Origin: Purshia tridentata
Taxonomy: Eukaryota; Streptophyta; Magnoliopsida; Rosales; Rosaceae
DNA length: 64,000 bases
Assembly: GCA_003254885.1 (NCBI GenBank)
Contig: QANT01003140.1
Location: forward strand, 62,001 to 126,000
Direction: 5' to 3'
The notes below the pieces were generated by a model, which saw only the letters and a program-made list of their open reading frames with translations, was not told where the DNA came from and searched no databases. This document shows, piece by piece, positions 35,735 to 47,800 of this stretch (the stretch's first letter is position 1; every line of letters starts with the position of its first letter). The position numbers and the translations under genes are program-made.

Positions 35735-36455
35735 ATGATGCTAAGCTAAGACTGAACTCTAAAGTCACTCTGTGAACTTTTCATCTGTTATGCCATTAAT
35801 GGGTTGTTGCTTGTGAGTTGGGAAAGAGAAATGTTAAGACCATTTGTCTGTTTTAGCCATCTAGAAAATGATTTTAGGATGCTTGAATAGAACAAAAGCT
35901 TCTTTTGCACATGTACATGGAGTGTCAGAGTAAATACTCCTTATTACTGGAGCTACAAACCTTGTAAAATATTAAAATGAAACTCCCAATGAATCAATTG
36001 GCAAATTTGTGATAAAAATTGTAGACCCAATTTTGCCTTAAAAAACTAAAATGAATTAAATCCCCCAGTCCACACAAATAGCTGCCAATGCCTCTAGGTT
36101 AGAAGCGGCTCTACTACTCAGAGTGATTGTTGTTGATGCCTTTGGTGGCAATTATTATTATTTTTTTATAAAAAATAATTTAAACCTTGGATTAGCCTAA
36201 TTGGTACAATTTATGGTTCAAAATATATAGAGCCCGTCCCTATAATTAATTGGGGCATAATACCAAATCTTTCTTCAAATGTTCGTCTTCAATGATTTGC
36301 CATGTGATATGTTAATATTGATTTGGTAGAAAATAAAATGAAATTTAAAGTAGTCAATGATTTGCCACGTGATATGTCAAAATATATATAGTTACAATTG
36401 TTTGATAGTCCAGTTTAAAGGGTTGTAGAATTATCTACAAAAAAAAAAAAAAGGG
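35735..36455. other. upstream flank of beta-xylosidase
   Basis: No gene seen. The words AATGATTTGCCATGTGATATGT and a close copy (AATGATTTGCCACGTGATATGT) at about 36291 and 36358 are a short direct repeat; the second holds a CACGTG. Confidence 0.4.
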
Positions 36456-36825
36456 TTTTTTACGTAAATACCACCTGAACTATAGGAGGTGTGCTCCCAT
36501 ACTATCCAAACTTTTTTTTTATACTATTTACCATCTAAAATTATCAATATGTGCCAATGTGACACCTACAATCAATTTTTCTATTAAATCATCAATTTTT
36601 TTTTCAAATTTCTGAATTTGCCCTCAAGTGTAATTAAGAAAAACAAAAACTTTTTAAAGGCAAATTTGGAAATTTGAGAAAAAAGTTAATAATTTAACTG
36701 AAAAATTGACTATAGATGTCACATTGGCACATATTGATAATTTTAGGTGATAAATGGTAAAAAAAAAAAGTTTGGGTGGTATGGGAGCACACCCTTTATA
36801 GTTCAGGTGGTATTTGCGTAAAAAA
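36456..36825. mobile_element. fold-back MITE with arms of about 165 bp
   Basis: The left arm begins TTTTTTACGTAAATACCACC, and the right end as reverse complement reads TTTTTTACGCAAATACCACC. Complementarity continues almost to the centre (GTGTGCTCCCATAC against GTATGGGAGCACAC; TGCCAATGTGACA against TGTCACATTGGCA), leaving a loop of about 40 bp near 36640. The whole element can fold into one hairpin. A-runs flank both ends, so the target duplication cannot be read. Non-coding. Confidence 0.85.
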
Positions 36826-38009
36826 GCTGAAAAAAAAAAAGTGGTCTAGTGGTGTGTCTTTCTATAATACCAAAGAGGTCTCAAATTTGAATTATTCATT
36901 TTGTGATAAAGCAAATAGATAATATACTACCATATCATTCAAAATTTAATTTTTGTTTGGTGAAGTCAGAGTATAGTTGGACTGCCTAAATATTAAAGTA
37001 TAAAATCATATCAAACATGACCGGTTGGATCAGATAATGCGAAATGGTTAGTTTTATTGAAAAATGATCATCCTGAATTTTGGTGTCTCTAACATTACTC
37101 ATTCACCAAATATCATGTCAAGTGCAGTCATGTGTTTTATCGTCTACAGTACTCAGCCAACATTGCATTTTTTTCATGATGGAATCATATTGCGTGATAC
37201 ATAGTGATAACGATAAGTCATTATTTCAAGCTCCTATTATTAGGGGGCAAACAAGAAAAACTCCTATTAATAGGGTCATACATATGACATTTCCCATTAT
37301 GCTTATGACCATTCTGGTTTTCAGCTAACAATTACTTTGATAAATTTGAGCCCATGTTGCCCAAATTGGCAAGAAGTCATCCCAAGCAAACATGGAAATG
37401 GGAGGGAGAGGCATTCATGGAGGAGTGCCTTCGAAGACAATTCAAATGTAAAAGTTCGATTGGGAAGTTCACTAAGGCACACCAATAAATAAGCCATGTA
37501 AAAGCATCAAGGTGGACTAGCAGTAATTAAGAGCCACCCAATTTATGCTTCAAAGTTACATTTCCTTAGATATTTACAGCAATTAAATACTTGGGACCGA
37601 CTATGCATTACCATTGATTAGGACATGAAACTTAAAGGTGTGATCTTGTCACCATTAATATAATTTTTAGTGCTCAAACTTGTCTAGCTAGCTAGGGTGA
37701 GTCATGACCAAGAAAATGTATATAGCACGGTGCAATTTTCATCGACCGAAATTGATAATACTCACTTCTTAAAATAAAATATAAAAAGTTGATTACAATT
37801 TTGGTCACTTGTAAAAGTTACCTAAATGACAAATTTGAACAATTTTTTCTCCTTGTAGCACTACAATCAAGTGTGAAAAAACAAAAACATTGGGGGTTAG
37901 TGTTTTTTTCCGATGTTCTTTTAAGAATATCATTCTTTGGTAGAATATATAGTGAAGTTAAAAATTACTTATTTATTTACTTTCAAATTTATTATCATTT
38001 TGTGTTATA
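36826..38009. other. intergenic DNA
   Basis: AT-rich. Short direct repeat of ACTCCTATTA-type words at about 37228 and 37259. No gene recognised. Confidence 0.4.
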
Positions 38010-38017
38010 GTTATATA

Positions 38018-38681
38018 CAGGGACGGATCTATGTGTAGAAGTGGGGGGTCGCCCGTCGGTGATCCCTTCCTAACGAAACCCCTTTCTCAATGCAGTGACC
38101 CTCCAAGCCCAGCGACTGTGGCCCCCCAAGCCCCGTCGGTGACCCCCCAAGCCTTGACGAACCCTGAAGGCTGAAGAACACCACCTCTGTTCTACGTTTT
38201 TTGTTTTGTTTAGTTTAGCCTCAAGAGGAAGCGATAGGTTCATTTTCATCAGGAGAAAGTTTTGAGGAAGCTATGAGCGTTGGACTAATTTAACTTTGGG
38301 CTGCTTATGGAGCTGGGCTGACTGGGATGAGGCTTTGGGCTCAAGGGCTGGGTCTTCTCTTGTATTTTATTTATTTTGACTCTCTTATTCTTTTGAGCTT
38401 AAAATAAATAAACATAAAATTAAATCTAGACACAAAAAATTTAAACTTACTAAAATAAAAACCTAATTAACTTATGAAATAGAAATGAAAATCTAACAAC
38501 AATCTAATTTAACCAAATACTAGAAATGAGAAATAAAATACTTAAAAATACTATAAATAATGACTAAAAAATTTTCAAGTTAGTAGTGGTCCTTAGAAAA
38601 TTTTGCTACCACTTCGTGGCATCAAACTAGAAAGTACTCTAATCTTGACCCCCCAAATTAAAGCTCCTGGATCCGTCTCTG
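38018..38681. mobile_element. non-autonomous hAT element
   Basis: 664 bp. Starts CAGGGACGGATC and ends, as reverse complement, CAGAGACGGATC, the terminal type of Ac-like hAT transposons. The 8 bases GTTATATA flank it exactly at 38010-38017 and 38682-38689. There is no transposase frame. The interior has a C-rich part (38090-38160, GACCCCCCAAGCC-like repeats) and an AT-rich part. Confidence 0.92.
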
Positions 38682-38689
38682 GTTATATA

Positions 38690-39468
38690 CACAAATTGTA
38701 AGAAATACAACCTATATATATTTTTAAATATTTAGAGTAAAATTGTAGCTTTCTACATGGGTGGGAAAAAAAATTTGGGGATATGAAAGATTTTGACCTC
38801 CACGTAGGGGTTTCCAATAAATTTGTAAATAAAAATTAGGACCAATATAAATAATTTAAAAAAGAAAAAGAAAAAGAACTCATGTTGGGCCTCTAAGCAA
38901 CTCCTAATAGAGCTGACTAGCTGAGAGTCAATGGGTTATAAAATTTCTCAGATGGTCTAATGCTCTCAAAGCTTTCTGTTTGGGCCAGCCCACAAGCTCT
39001 CCAGCCCAACCTATTCTAAATTTTGGTGTTGCATTCAAACCCAACCCAACTCACACTACTAATCCAGTCCCCTAACGGTTTTAACGGCCTCTCCATATCC
39101 CATCTTTCATGGCGGTTTTATAGATTTCATAGACGCTAATAGCAAAAGCACAGACTTCCATTGCAGAGAACAAAGCGGCTCTGTCTAATTACAGTCACAA
39201 ATTCTTCTTCCAACTTTCTCTCGGGTCCTCATTGTTTCACCAGCTACAACAATTTCATCCCTTGAATTTCTCTCTTTTTTCTTTTGTTCTTTTTTTTGTG
39301 TGTGAACATTCTTTGATTATCAGCACCTCAACAACCCTTTGTCGAAGACCCATTTCATAGTTTATTGGGTTTCATCCAAAAGATTCAAAGAAAGTGACTT
39401 GTAATTACGATAGTCTTTGCCACGCGGAAAACCCAGGAATTTTCTATCTTTTTCTCTCTGTTTAAGAA
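38690..39468 (+). promoter_or_regulatory. 5' region of DUF936 gene with site II elements
   Basis: TGGGCC at 38886-38891 and 38981-38986, and GCCCA words around 38988-39008, form a site II cluster about 480-585 bp before the start codon. A pyrimidine-rich leader-like stretch lies at 39260-39300. No other gene lies in this interval. Confidence 0.45.
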
Positions 39469-42346
39469 ATGGATCAAGGTCTGAGTTCTGGGGTTCTTGC
39501 AAAGCTTTTTGCAGAAATGGGAAGTGAAGAAAAGGCATCAGAGGAGGAGGATCGAAAGCCAGTGTTACTACAAATCAGGAGCATCATTCCTTTATTAGCA
39601 GAGGGTGATCTTTGGCCTAACAAGGGGTTTTACTTGAAAGTTTCAGATTCTGAACACGCTACGTTTGTGTCTTTGCCTAAAGAACAGGACGACATGGTTC
39701 TTTGCAACCAATTGCAACTTGGGCAGTTGATATTTGTGGAAAAGTTGGAGGTGGCGCATCCGGTGCCTGTGCTTAAAGGCATAAAGCCTGTCCCGGGCAG
39801 ACTTCCCTGTGTTGGAGAGCCTAAAGATCTTTTTGCCACAGATAAGTCGGTAAATTTTCAAGGGGCATCTGATTTGGTATCTGTAATGGATAAGAATGGT
39901 GGTGTGGAGAACAAGCCCCCGTGCAGATTTCGATCTTTAAGTGCCTCAAAGGCCCGCCCAAGAGCCTGCAGGCCTGGAAATTGTGATATTGTGGGGCTTA
40001 GAAAGAGTACCTCGAGTGTAGATATTAGTGATTCTGAGACCACAGTATCTTCTTCCTCAATTGCGCTGACAGCAAAGAGAAGGAGCTGGAATGGGGCAGA
40101 AGTTGCAGGCTTCTCATCAGTTGTCAAGCAAGGGATGAAGCCAACTGATCAGCGTAGTCGTAGTGCTTGTGTGAGCGCCTCCATGTTTCTTCTTTTACCT
40201 CATGATATTCCTTTAAACAAAAAACTATTTGACTTTGAGTACCATTTGGGTGGAATGATTTTTGGCCTGATATTTGGAAATTTGATCAACAATTACAGAA
40301 GTTGGTGTAAATTTAGTACAAGTAAGCCATTTTATTCTTTGTTGATCAGCACGAACTTTCAGACAGATGGTTCAAATTTAACTGTAAATGTATGAAATAG
40401 AACTAAGAATTTCACTTAAATATAGTTTGGCCAGAACTCTCACTAGGTTGAAGCCATATTTGGCTATTAGTGTATTTCACTGATTGTGCTGCTAATGCTA
40501 AACCATTCTACTTACTAATTGAGCAATGCTATTTCACTCAAAATGTCGTCTACTCTTGGTGGACAATCATTTCCTATTGTATTATAAGCATATGTAATTA
40601 GATTTGTCATGCACCACAAATATTTTTGTCTGATGAATTGTACAGCTGTCAACTACTGCCTGAGCTGGTGCTTTGCTTCATTGATAAGTTCAGTGATTAA
40701 GGAAATTTTCCTTAAAGCATTTTGCTTAACATTTTGCTTAATGAATTTTTATGGCTCGATGGATGTTTTGCTTTTCTTGTTTGCTTTCCTTTTTAAGATT
40801 GCCATGAATTAGTCATCAGTCATCCTAATAAATTTCTTCATACTCTGGCTGCGTTGGCAGGCTTCTCCAGTTCGTTCTGCTAGGTGTCATAGTACAGATG
40901 AAATTTCAAGTTCCAAAAAAAAAAGAATTAGAGATGATCTAGCTAAGAAGTCAATTAAAAATTCCAACAGTAGGACCTCTGTTTCGGTGAAAAATTGTGA
41001 GCAGTCATCAGATGCACCAGTGATGTCTCATTTGGTTGATGAACGTAGTATACAGTGGAATTCCCTCCCCTCAACACTAGTGAAACTTGGCAAGGTATTA
41101 TGTGATTCACTCAATTTTATAAGTCTTGTACTCTTGTTCTGACCGTTAATTACTCATTAATTGAGTGAGAACTGTTCTTATATGCTTTGCAGGTGGTGTT
41201 AAAGCAAAGAGATGTTGCTCTGCTTGCTGCAGTGGAGGCTTTGCAAGAGGCTTCTGCTGCTGAGAGATTGCTCAAATGCCTAAGGTGCGCTAACGTATGC
41301 TTATGCAGAATTCTGCAGCACACTGATCATATACTTACTATATCATATTATGAGGATTTTGTATGCCACTGATTACCTGGTCATGTCATCCACATATTGG
41401 CATTTATGTAGAATGAGAAGTTATAATGAGTAACTATGTTACCTAACAAACACAGAATCCCATTGAATTCAGTATCCTTATCAAGTAGAGGGTCTGCCTG
41501 TTTTCCTTAATGATTGATGATTTTGAAAACATGATATTGATATCGATTATGTTTTACTGATTTTCTTCTGGTTGGGGCTTTTGCAGCACATACTCGGAAC
41601 TCCAGTCAGCCAAGGGGGAGTTAAAGCAGCCATCAGTTAGTAAATTTTTCGACCTTCAAGATAACTTGGCTCACACTCGATTGATTGTTCAATCATTGAC
41701 CAACATTAGTCCACTAAGAGCTAATGACACAAACCCAAGCAGCCCTGCAGGTTCCATTGGCAAAGCATTGGTACTTGCACTAGACAGAAAGAAAAATGCA
41801 ACTTCATGGATTAAAGCAGCTTTGGCATCTGATCTCACCCCATCTTCTGCAACTTATAGTGTTCCAGTGGAGGCTACCAACCCATCTATTAAATCAAGCA
41901 AAACTCAAGTTAGTAAACCTAAGGGTGTATGCATAGTTAAGAAGCAAGGGAACGATGTTCATGTTGGATTGGCAGCATTGGGTGTAGCAGAGAAGGACAT
42001 TTCACAAGATTGGGTGAAGGGAAGTGCTTTGTATGCAGCTGCAGAGCTTGAAAATTCCTTGCAAGATGAATGCAGAAAATGGTTTTTGGCTGCCTTTGAG
42101 AGTTACTTGGATGAGGTTAAGAGCATAACGGGTTCCATGGAATCAGACAGCCAGGTAGCTGCGATGATGTGTCAGATCAAGAAAGTTGGTGACTGGTTGA
42201 ATGCGATGGCCAACAAAGAGGAGTCTCAACAGGACACGTATGGGAGGATCAAGAATAAGATATATGGGGTTCTTTTAAAGCATGTGGAGAGAACTGCCAT
42301 GGTTTTGGAGCACATGAGTGCAGTGATTGAAAATCAGAAACAATGA
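39469..42346 (+). CDS. DUF936-family protein
   Basis: Four exons, 39469-40170, 40861-41094, 41193-41284 and 41587-42346, give 595 aa. The N-terminal third ([17 protein letters not shown], then [32 protein letters not shown] and [20 protein letters not shown]) is the plant DUF936 domain. A Ser/Lys-rich linker follows, and then a helical C-terminal region ([20 protein letters not shown] ... VGDWLNAMA). The family is plant-specific, without an assigned biochemical function; the N-terminal part looks like an OB-type beta fold to me, which is only an impression. The frame reads through the exon 1 donor (TGT|GTGAGC) for another 225 nt, so an intron-retaining transcript would encode a 308-aa truncated protein. 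Confidence 0.88.
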
Positions 42347-42782
42347 ACTAATATACTAGAGTAGAAGGTGAGTGAGAATTTGACAGATTTAGCCATCTGA
42401 AACACTGTAAAATGTTAGTTGACCTAATTTTCCTTACAATCCCAGTTAAGTGAATAATGTGGTCCACTGCACAGAATTACATATTGTCTGCATATCCCAA
42501 AAGGAAACTTCGTTTTTGGGATGGGACCTATATTGACTTTATAGCATGTCCAATTACTTTTTGTATATTGTGTTTATATGGTTATAACTTATATTTAAAA
42601 CAACGAAATTTTAAAACGACATAGTTTTAAATATTACGTATATTAGCACAAAAATGATATTAATAGAGGATTCAAACTCATTTTTAGTTATATTAGAGTA
42701 AATTGAATTCTAAATGTATTGTAATCCGAACACTTTTGAATAGTAGTTGCAAATATTATTTCTCAAACCAACCACTCTGCTA
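42347..42782. other. 3' flank of DUF936 gene
   Basis: AT-rich. No gene seen. Confidence 0.4.
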
Positions 42783-42787
42783 GAAAG

Positions 42788-43821
42788 TGTTTGGGGATAA
42801 CACCCCCATTCGAGTCAACGGTCAACAACTCGGGCCATGTGGGGTTTCGGATTCGACTTCCGTCTCACTGCCTTCTATCAACGGCCCATCAACACAACTC
42901 CTTCGGATCGGATCGTGTTACCTGATTCGATCTGAATTGATTTTATCAAAGGTCATCATCAGAGGCAAGGCCTGTAACACACAGGTTATTCGGATCGGAT
43001 GCTCCGTTCGGATCGATGTATGTCCGAATGTTTTTCTTTAACCAACGACCTATTCAGCCACTGTGTCATCTTTCTATGTTCGGATTGGTATCAATCGCCT
43101 TCCGATCCGAACTCTGCCTGGAAAGACCAAATGCCTGCATGGGTCGACCACATTTGGAAGCCTCACTCGGATCGGATTGGTCATTCTCAACTCGTCCTCT
43201 TCCGAGCCGAACACAAACCTAGATGGCAGTTATTTCGCCTGACACTCCGAAGGTAACTTTATGCTTTGCATTTATGGCTTATCAACTCTACCTTGCTTTC
43301 CATTAAATGCATGCGACTTCTAGCCCTTTAGCAGCCATCCCTCCTGCATTAAATGAGAAATCTGTCAGTAATCCAACCTGTTCTGCTAGCATAGCCTCTG
43401 AAGTCTATGATCAGCCATGATCACACCTACAATTTAGCCAAAATATCCTAATCCCTTTGCCTATAAGTAAGAGCAAAACCACAAGGCAAAGGGGACACAG
43501 AAAATTCAGAAAAAACTAGCCAAAGCTCTGAAGAAACTTACCCATAAAACTTTACCTCTTTTCCTTCATCTTCTTCCCAAGTTCTTGCTGTGTTCTTCAG
43601 CACTCCTTGCATCTTCCTTCTTGCATCCCTCTAACTTTGCCATTGTAGTACTTTCGGCCGGTACCACACCAGTGCTCTTTTCCGTCCATTGTGCAGGAAG
43701 AAACCCAGAAACAATCGGTTGACACGCTTGGATCGTCCACTTGGTCGCTCAACTCGTCATGTCACCAACAACTCGCATTTAAGTTATGTGCATAGGTCAT
43801 CATCAGATTTTTGCATCAACA
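42788..43821. mobile_element. solo LTR of a retrotransposon
   Basis: 1,034 bp. Begins TGTTTGGGGATAAC and ends GCATCAACA, so it has the TG...CA termini of an LTR with inverted TGTT/AACA. The 5 bases GAAAG flank it on both sides (42783-42787 and 43822-43826). No internal retroviral-type coding region and no second LTR is present. CTATAAGTAAG at about 43461 is a candidate LTR TATA. The word CGGATCGGAT recurs several times in its first 400 bp. It is richer in GC than its surroundings. Orientation cannot be fixed without an internal region. Confidence 0.88.
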
Positions 43822-43826
43822 GAAAG

Positions 43827-44885
43827 TAAGCCCAAAGTGGCAGCAAGCAACACTTGCACTGTTACACAGCAGCAGCAGCACAACAACAACAACCACAACA
43901 CATTCACATACACTCTTACAAAATTTACGTGCGGTAAATTTGTAATTTACATCCACTATTGAAGTTAGTGTAATTAACAAGTGTCAAGTGGATGTTAACT
44001 GCCTTTAATAAACCCTTAATATTATATATTTTATGTGGATTGACATGGAATAGAAACAAAAATAAATGTAAGGATATAACTTCTATATTCATTGCTTGAC
44101 ATATAAAATGGTTCAAGTTCAGAACACGTGATCGTGATGCTAGAGATTATAAAAATGAATCTGAGAGACTCAGAGCGTGTAAAAATAAAATATATGTGGC
44201 ACCCAAGGTCCCAAGTGTTGCATACCCATGAAGACCTTGACCTACGAGACAAAGAGAGTAAACTGTGCGTGTGGAAGAAGCTAAAACAAAAGAAATTACA
44301 TAGAGAGAGACGATAGAAAAAGTTAGTGCAGAGAAACGTCGAGAGAGAGAAAGAGACAGGGTAGAAATGTTAGGTACAGAGATAATACTTAACTTGAAGT
44401 TACCATATTGCCTGTCCAGCTCTTTGGCTTTAACAGTATAGTTGATGGGCACTTTTGGAAACTAACACAACGTCATAATTCCATCTTACACTAATCTAAT
44501 TTGGCTTAATGATTTTTATGTTTTTATAAAATTAAGAAGCAAAGTATTAAAGTCTGTCTTTCAGTTGGGAGCGAGTAAAGGTCGTTGTTGATGTTAGCAA
44601 ATAGCAATAAAGAGATTGTCGTCTCAAAAGAGCGTGGAGATCTTTGCGTTTCCAAGTTCTCAGTCTGTCAGACGTGAATTCCATACCCTATTCAACAAAC
44701 CATACTTCCCATCAACAAACTACACCAATCCAATAATTTCTGTTTTTTTTTTTTTTTTTTGGTTNTTTTTTTTTTTGGGTTTCCAAAAACAGAATCATAA
44801 CATAAGCCCAACAAATTCAATAATTTGATTCCAAAATCCAATCTTTTTTTTTTTTTTCATTTTGATTCTCTGCTGTCTTCCAAAA
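43827..44885 (+). other. 5' flank of vacuolar sorting receptor gene
   Basis: CAG/CAA triplet-rich tract at 43867-43902, GAGAGA-rich tracts at about 44303-44356, and a T run with an n at 44765, about 120 bp before the start codon. Frames here (for example 44147-44452 minus) carry no recognisable protein. Confidence 0.45.
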
Positions 44886-47800
44886 ATGGAGCTTCCGAGA
44901 TCGGTGCTGGGACTCTTTCTAGGGTTTCTGGTGCTGACTTTGGCACCGGTATCGCATGCGAGATTTGTGGTGGAAAAGAATAGCTTGAGGGTCACATCCC
45001 CGGACAAAATCAAAGGCACGTATGACAGTGCCATTGGGAACTTTGGGATTCCTCAGTACGGAGGCAGCATGGCTGGTACTGTGCTGTATCCGAAGGACAA
45101 CCGGAAGGGCTGCAAGGAATTCTCTGAATTTGGGATTTCCTTCAAATCGACACCTGGAGCTCTCCCAACTTTCGTTTTGGTCGATCGTGGAGGTACCCTT
45201 TATTCAGTTTTGAGTAATTTGATTGTTGTTCTGAGTTTTGAGTTTTAATTTGTTTGTTTTGGTTAATTTAGGAGGTACCCTTTTCGTAGTTTTGATTAAT
45301 TTGAATGGTGTTATGAGTTTTGAGGTTCAATTAAGGTGCTTTTATTCATTTTCGGGGGTAACCTTTTGTAGTTCTTAATAATTTGCTTGTAATTGTAAAT
45401 TTTGAGCTTCAGCTGGTCTGTTTTGGCTGATTATGGAGATGCCCTTTTTGTAACTTGGATCAATTTGCTTTCTTTAGCTCTTCTTTGGTTGATCATACTG
45501 CCAGGCTTATTATAAACTTGATTAATTCGCTAATTGTTTGAAGGTTAAAGGTGTAGTTAGTTTTGTCAGTTCACTGAGAAGTTGTTTTGAATTCTACTTA
45601 GCTTATTCAGCTCAATACAGATTTAATTTTTTTTAATTATTATTAAGAGTGTGTTTGGGATATCAGCTTGGAGAGAAGAGAAAAATCTCGTTCTCTTTCC
45701 AAACCTCTACATTTCTGTAGAGGAAATAAAAGTGGAATAGTAGAGAACATTAAGGCTCGTAGATTCTTTTTCTATTCTCTCCATTTCTCTCCACATTAAT
45801 ATTAAAAAAGGAAAAGTTTTAAAATTTATTTCCATTTCTTTGTATTATCTATGTTTCTCTTTCTTTATAAGGAGTGCCCATTTATTGGTGTATTTTTCCA
45901 CCTTATTAATTATGTTTGTAGTTTGGTTCAAGTTGTTATGATTAATCAGCATTACCCTTTCCTTAACAGATTCCTACAACATAAGTTCTAGTATTTCTTA
46001 TTTGTCTGAGTGTTGGGCATCACTTATACTGAAACTGTTATTGGTGCTTCGTAGATTGCTTCTTTGCATTGAAGGTTTGGAATGCCCAGAAGGCTGGAGC
46101 TTCTGCAGTTCTTGTTGCTGATGATATTGAAGAGGCATTAATAACCATGGACTCACCGGAAGAGGATGGTTCAACTGCCAAATATATTGAGAACATAACA
46201 ATACCATCTGCTCTCATTGAGAAAAGTTTTGGTCAAACATTGAAGAAAGCAATCAGTTCTGGTGATATGGTGAATGTTAACCTTGACTGGAGAGAATCTG
46301 TTCCACACCCAGATGATCGTGTGGAATATGAACTATGGACCAACAGCAATGATGAATGCGGGGTTAAATGCGACATGTTGATGGAATTTATGAAGGATTT
46401 TAGGGGTGCAGCCCAGATACTTGAAAAGGGTGGTTACACTCAATTCACACCTCATTATATAACCTGGTACTGTCCTCAGGCATTCACCTTAAGCAAACAG
46501 TGTAAGTCCCAGTGTATCAATCATGGAAGGTACTGTGCACCTGATCCAGAACAAGACTTCAGCACTGGTTACGAAGGGAAAGATGTGGTTATAGAAAATT
46601 TAAGGCAGCTATGTGTTTTCAGAGTGGTAAATGAGACCAAAAAGCCTTGGGTATGGTGGGACTATGTAACTGATTTTCAAATTAGATGTCCCATGAAGGA
46701 GAAAAAATACAACAAGGAATGTGCTAATTCTGTCATTAGATCTCTTGGTAAATGATAATGCATTGCATCTAATGTTTCTAAGAATGTTAGTAGTTAATGT
46801 AGAATGAATTTTAAATATTCATGTGACTTATTGTCAGGTCTTGATATGAAGAAGATTGAGAAGTGTATGGGGGACCCAACTGCAGACTCTGAAAATTCTG
46901 TTCTGAAAGAAGAGCAAGATGCCCAAGTATGTGTTTCTTATGAATACATTTTCTTTCCAAAGATCTTATATTTACATGTTTTTAGTGTGTTTGAGCAATA
47001 GCTGCCTCTTAATGCTATCCTTTGAATTGGTAATATTAGTTGAGTTATGAATACTTGGTTGACAAGAACACTTTTTGTAGGTCGGGAAAGGATCAAGGGG
47101 TGATGTAACCATATTGCCTACCCTTGTGGTCAATAATCGACAATATCGAGGTTTGTCTTCGTGCCTATATTTTTTAGATGACAATCTGGAAGTTTCCCTT
47201 TCTAAGATATTTGCTTGCAGGAAAGTTGGAGAAGGGTGCAGTTCTGAAGGCCATCTGTTCTGGTTTTGAGGAAACTACTGAGCCAGCTGTTTGTTTGAGT
47301 ACTGGTAAGCCCCTCTTGTTAGTAGGTGTTTTATTATCTCTTTGTTATTTTTTCATTGTGGGATTGAGTGTTGTGTTCACTATTTATTCATGGTAGATGT
47401 TGAGACGAATGAGTGCTTGGATAACAATGGTGGTTGCTGGCAAAATAAAGCAGCCAACCTCACAGCCTGCAAGGTATAGATCGTAACTTACTGGCTCATC
47501 ACATGCTTTTTGACAAATCAGAAAATCATGTATTTTAACTCTTGTTCTTTGGGACTTCGGCTTGCTCACTCAGGATACATTTCGTGGGAGGGTATGTGAG
47601 TGCCCCCTGGTTGATGGTGTGCAGTTCAAAGGAGATGGTTACACTAGCTGTGAAGGTAAAAAGAAAAACTATAGCTTTTTTGTTTGTGTTAAAAATGACA
47701 TGAAAATTAAATAGAGGAGGCAAAAGTGAGGTGATAAAATAGTGTGGATTTTTGTAATGATCCTGGTTTTTGCATTCAAGTTGCTCAAAAGGTTTGATCA

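Noticed and set aside
42787-43256. Plus-strand frames of 68-85 residues
   Set aside because: They fall wholly inside the solo LTR and encode nothing recognisable.
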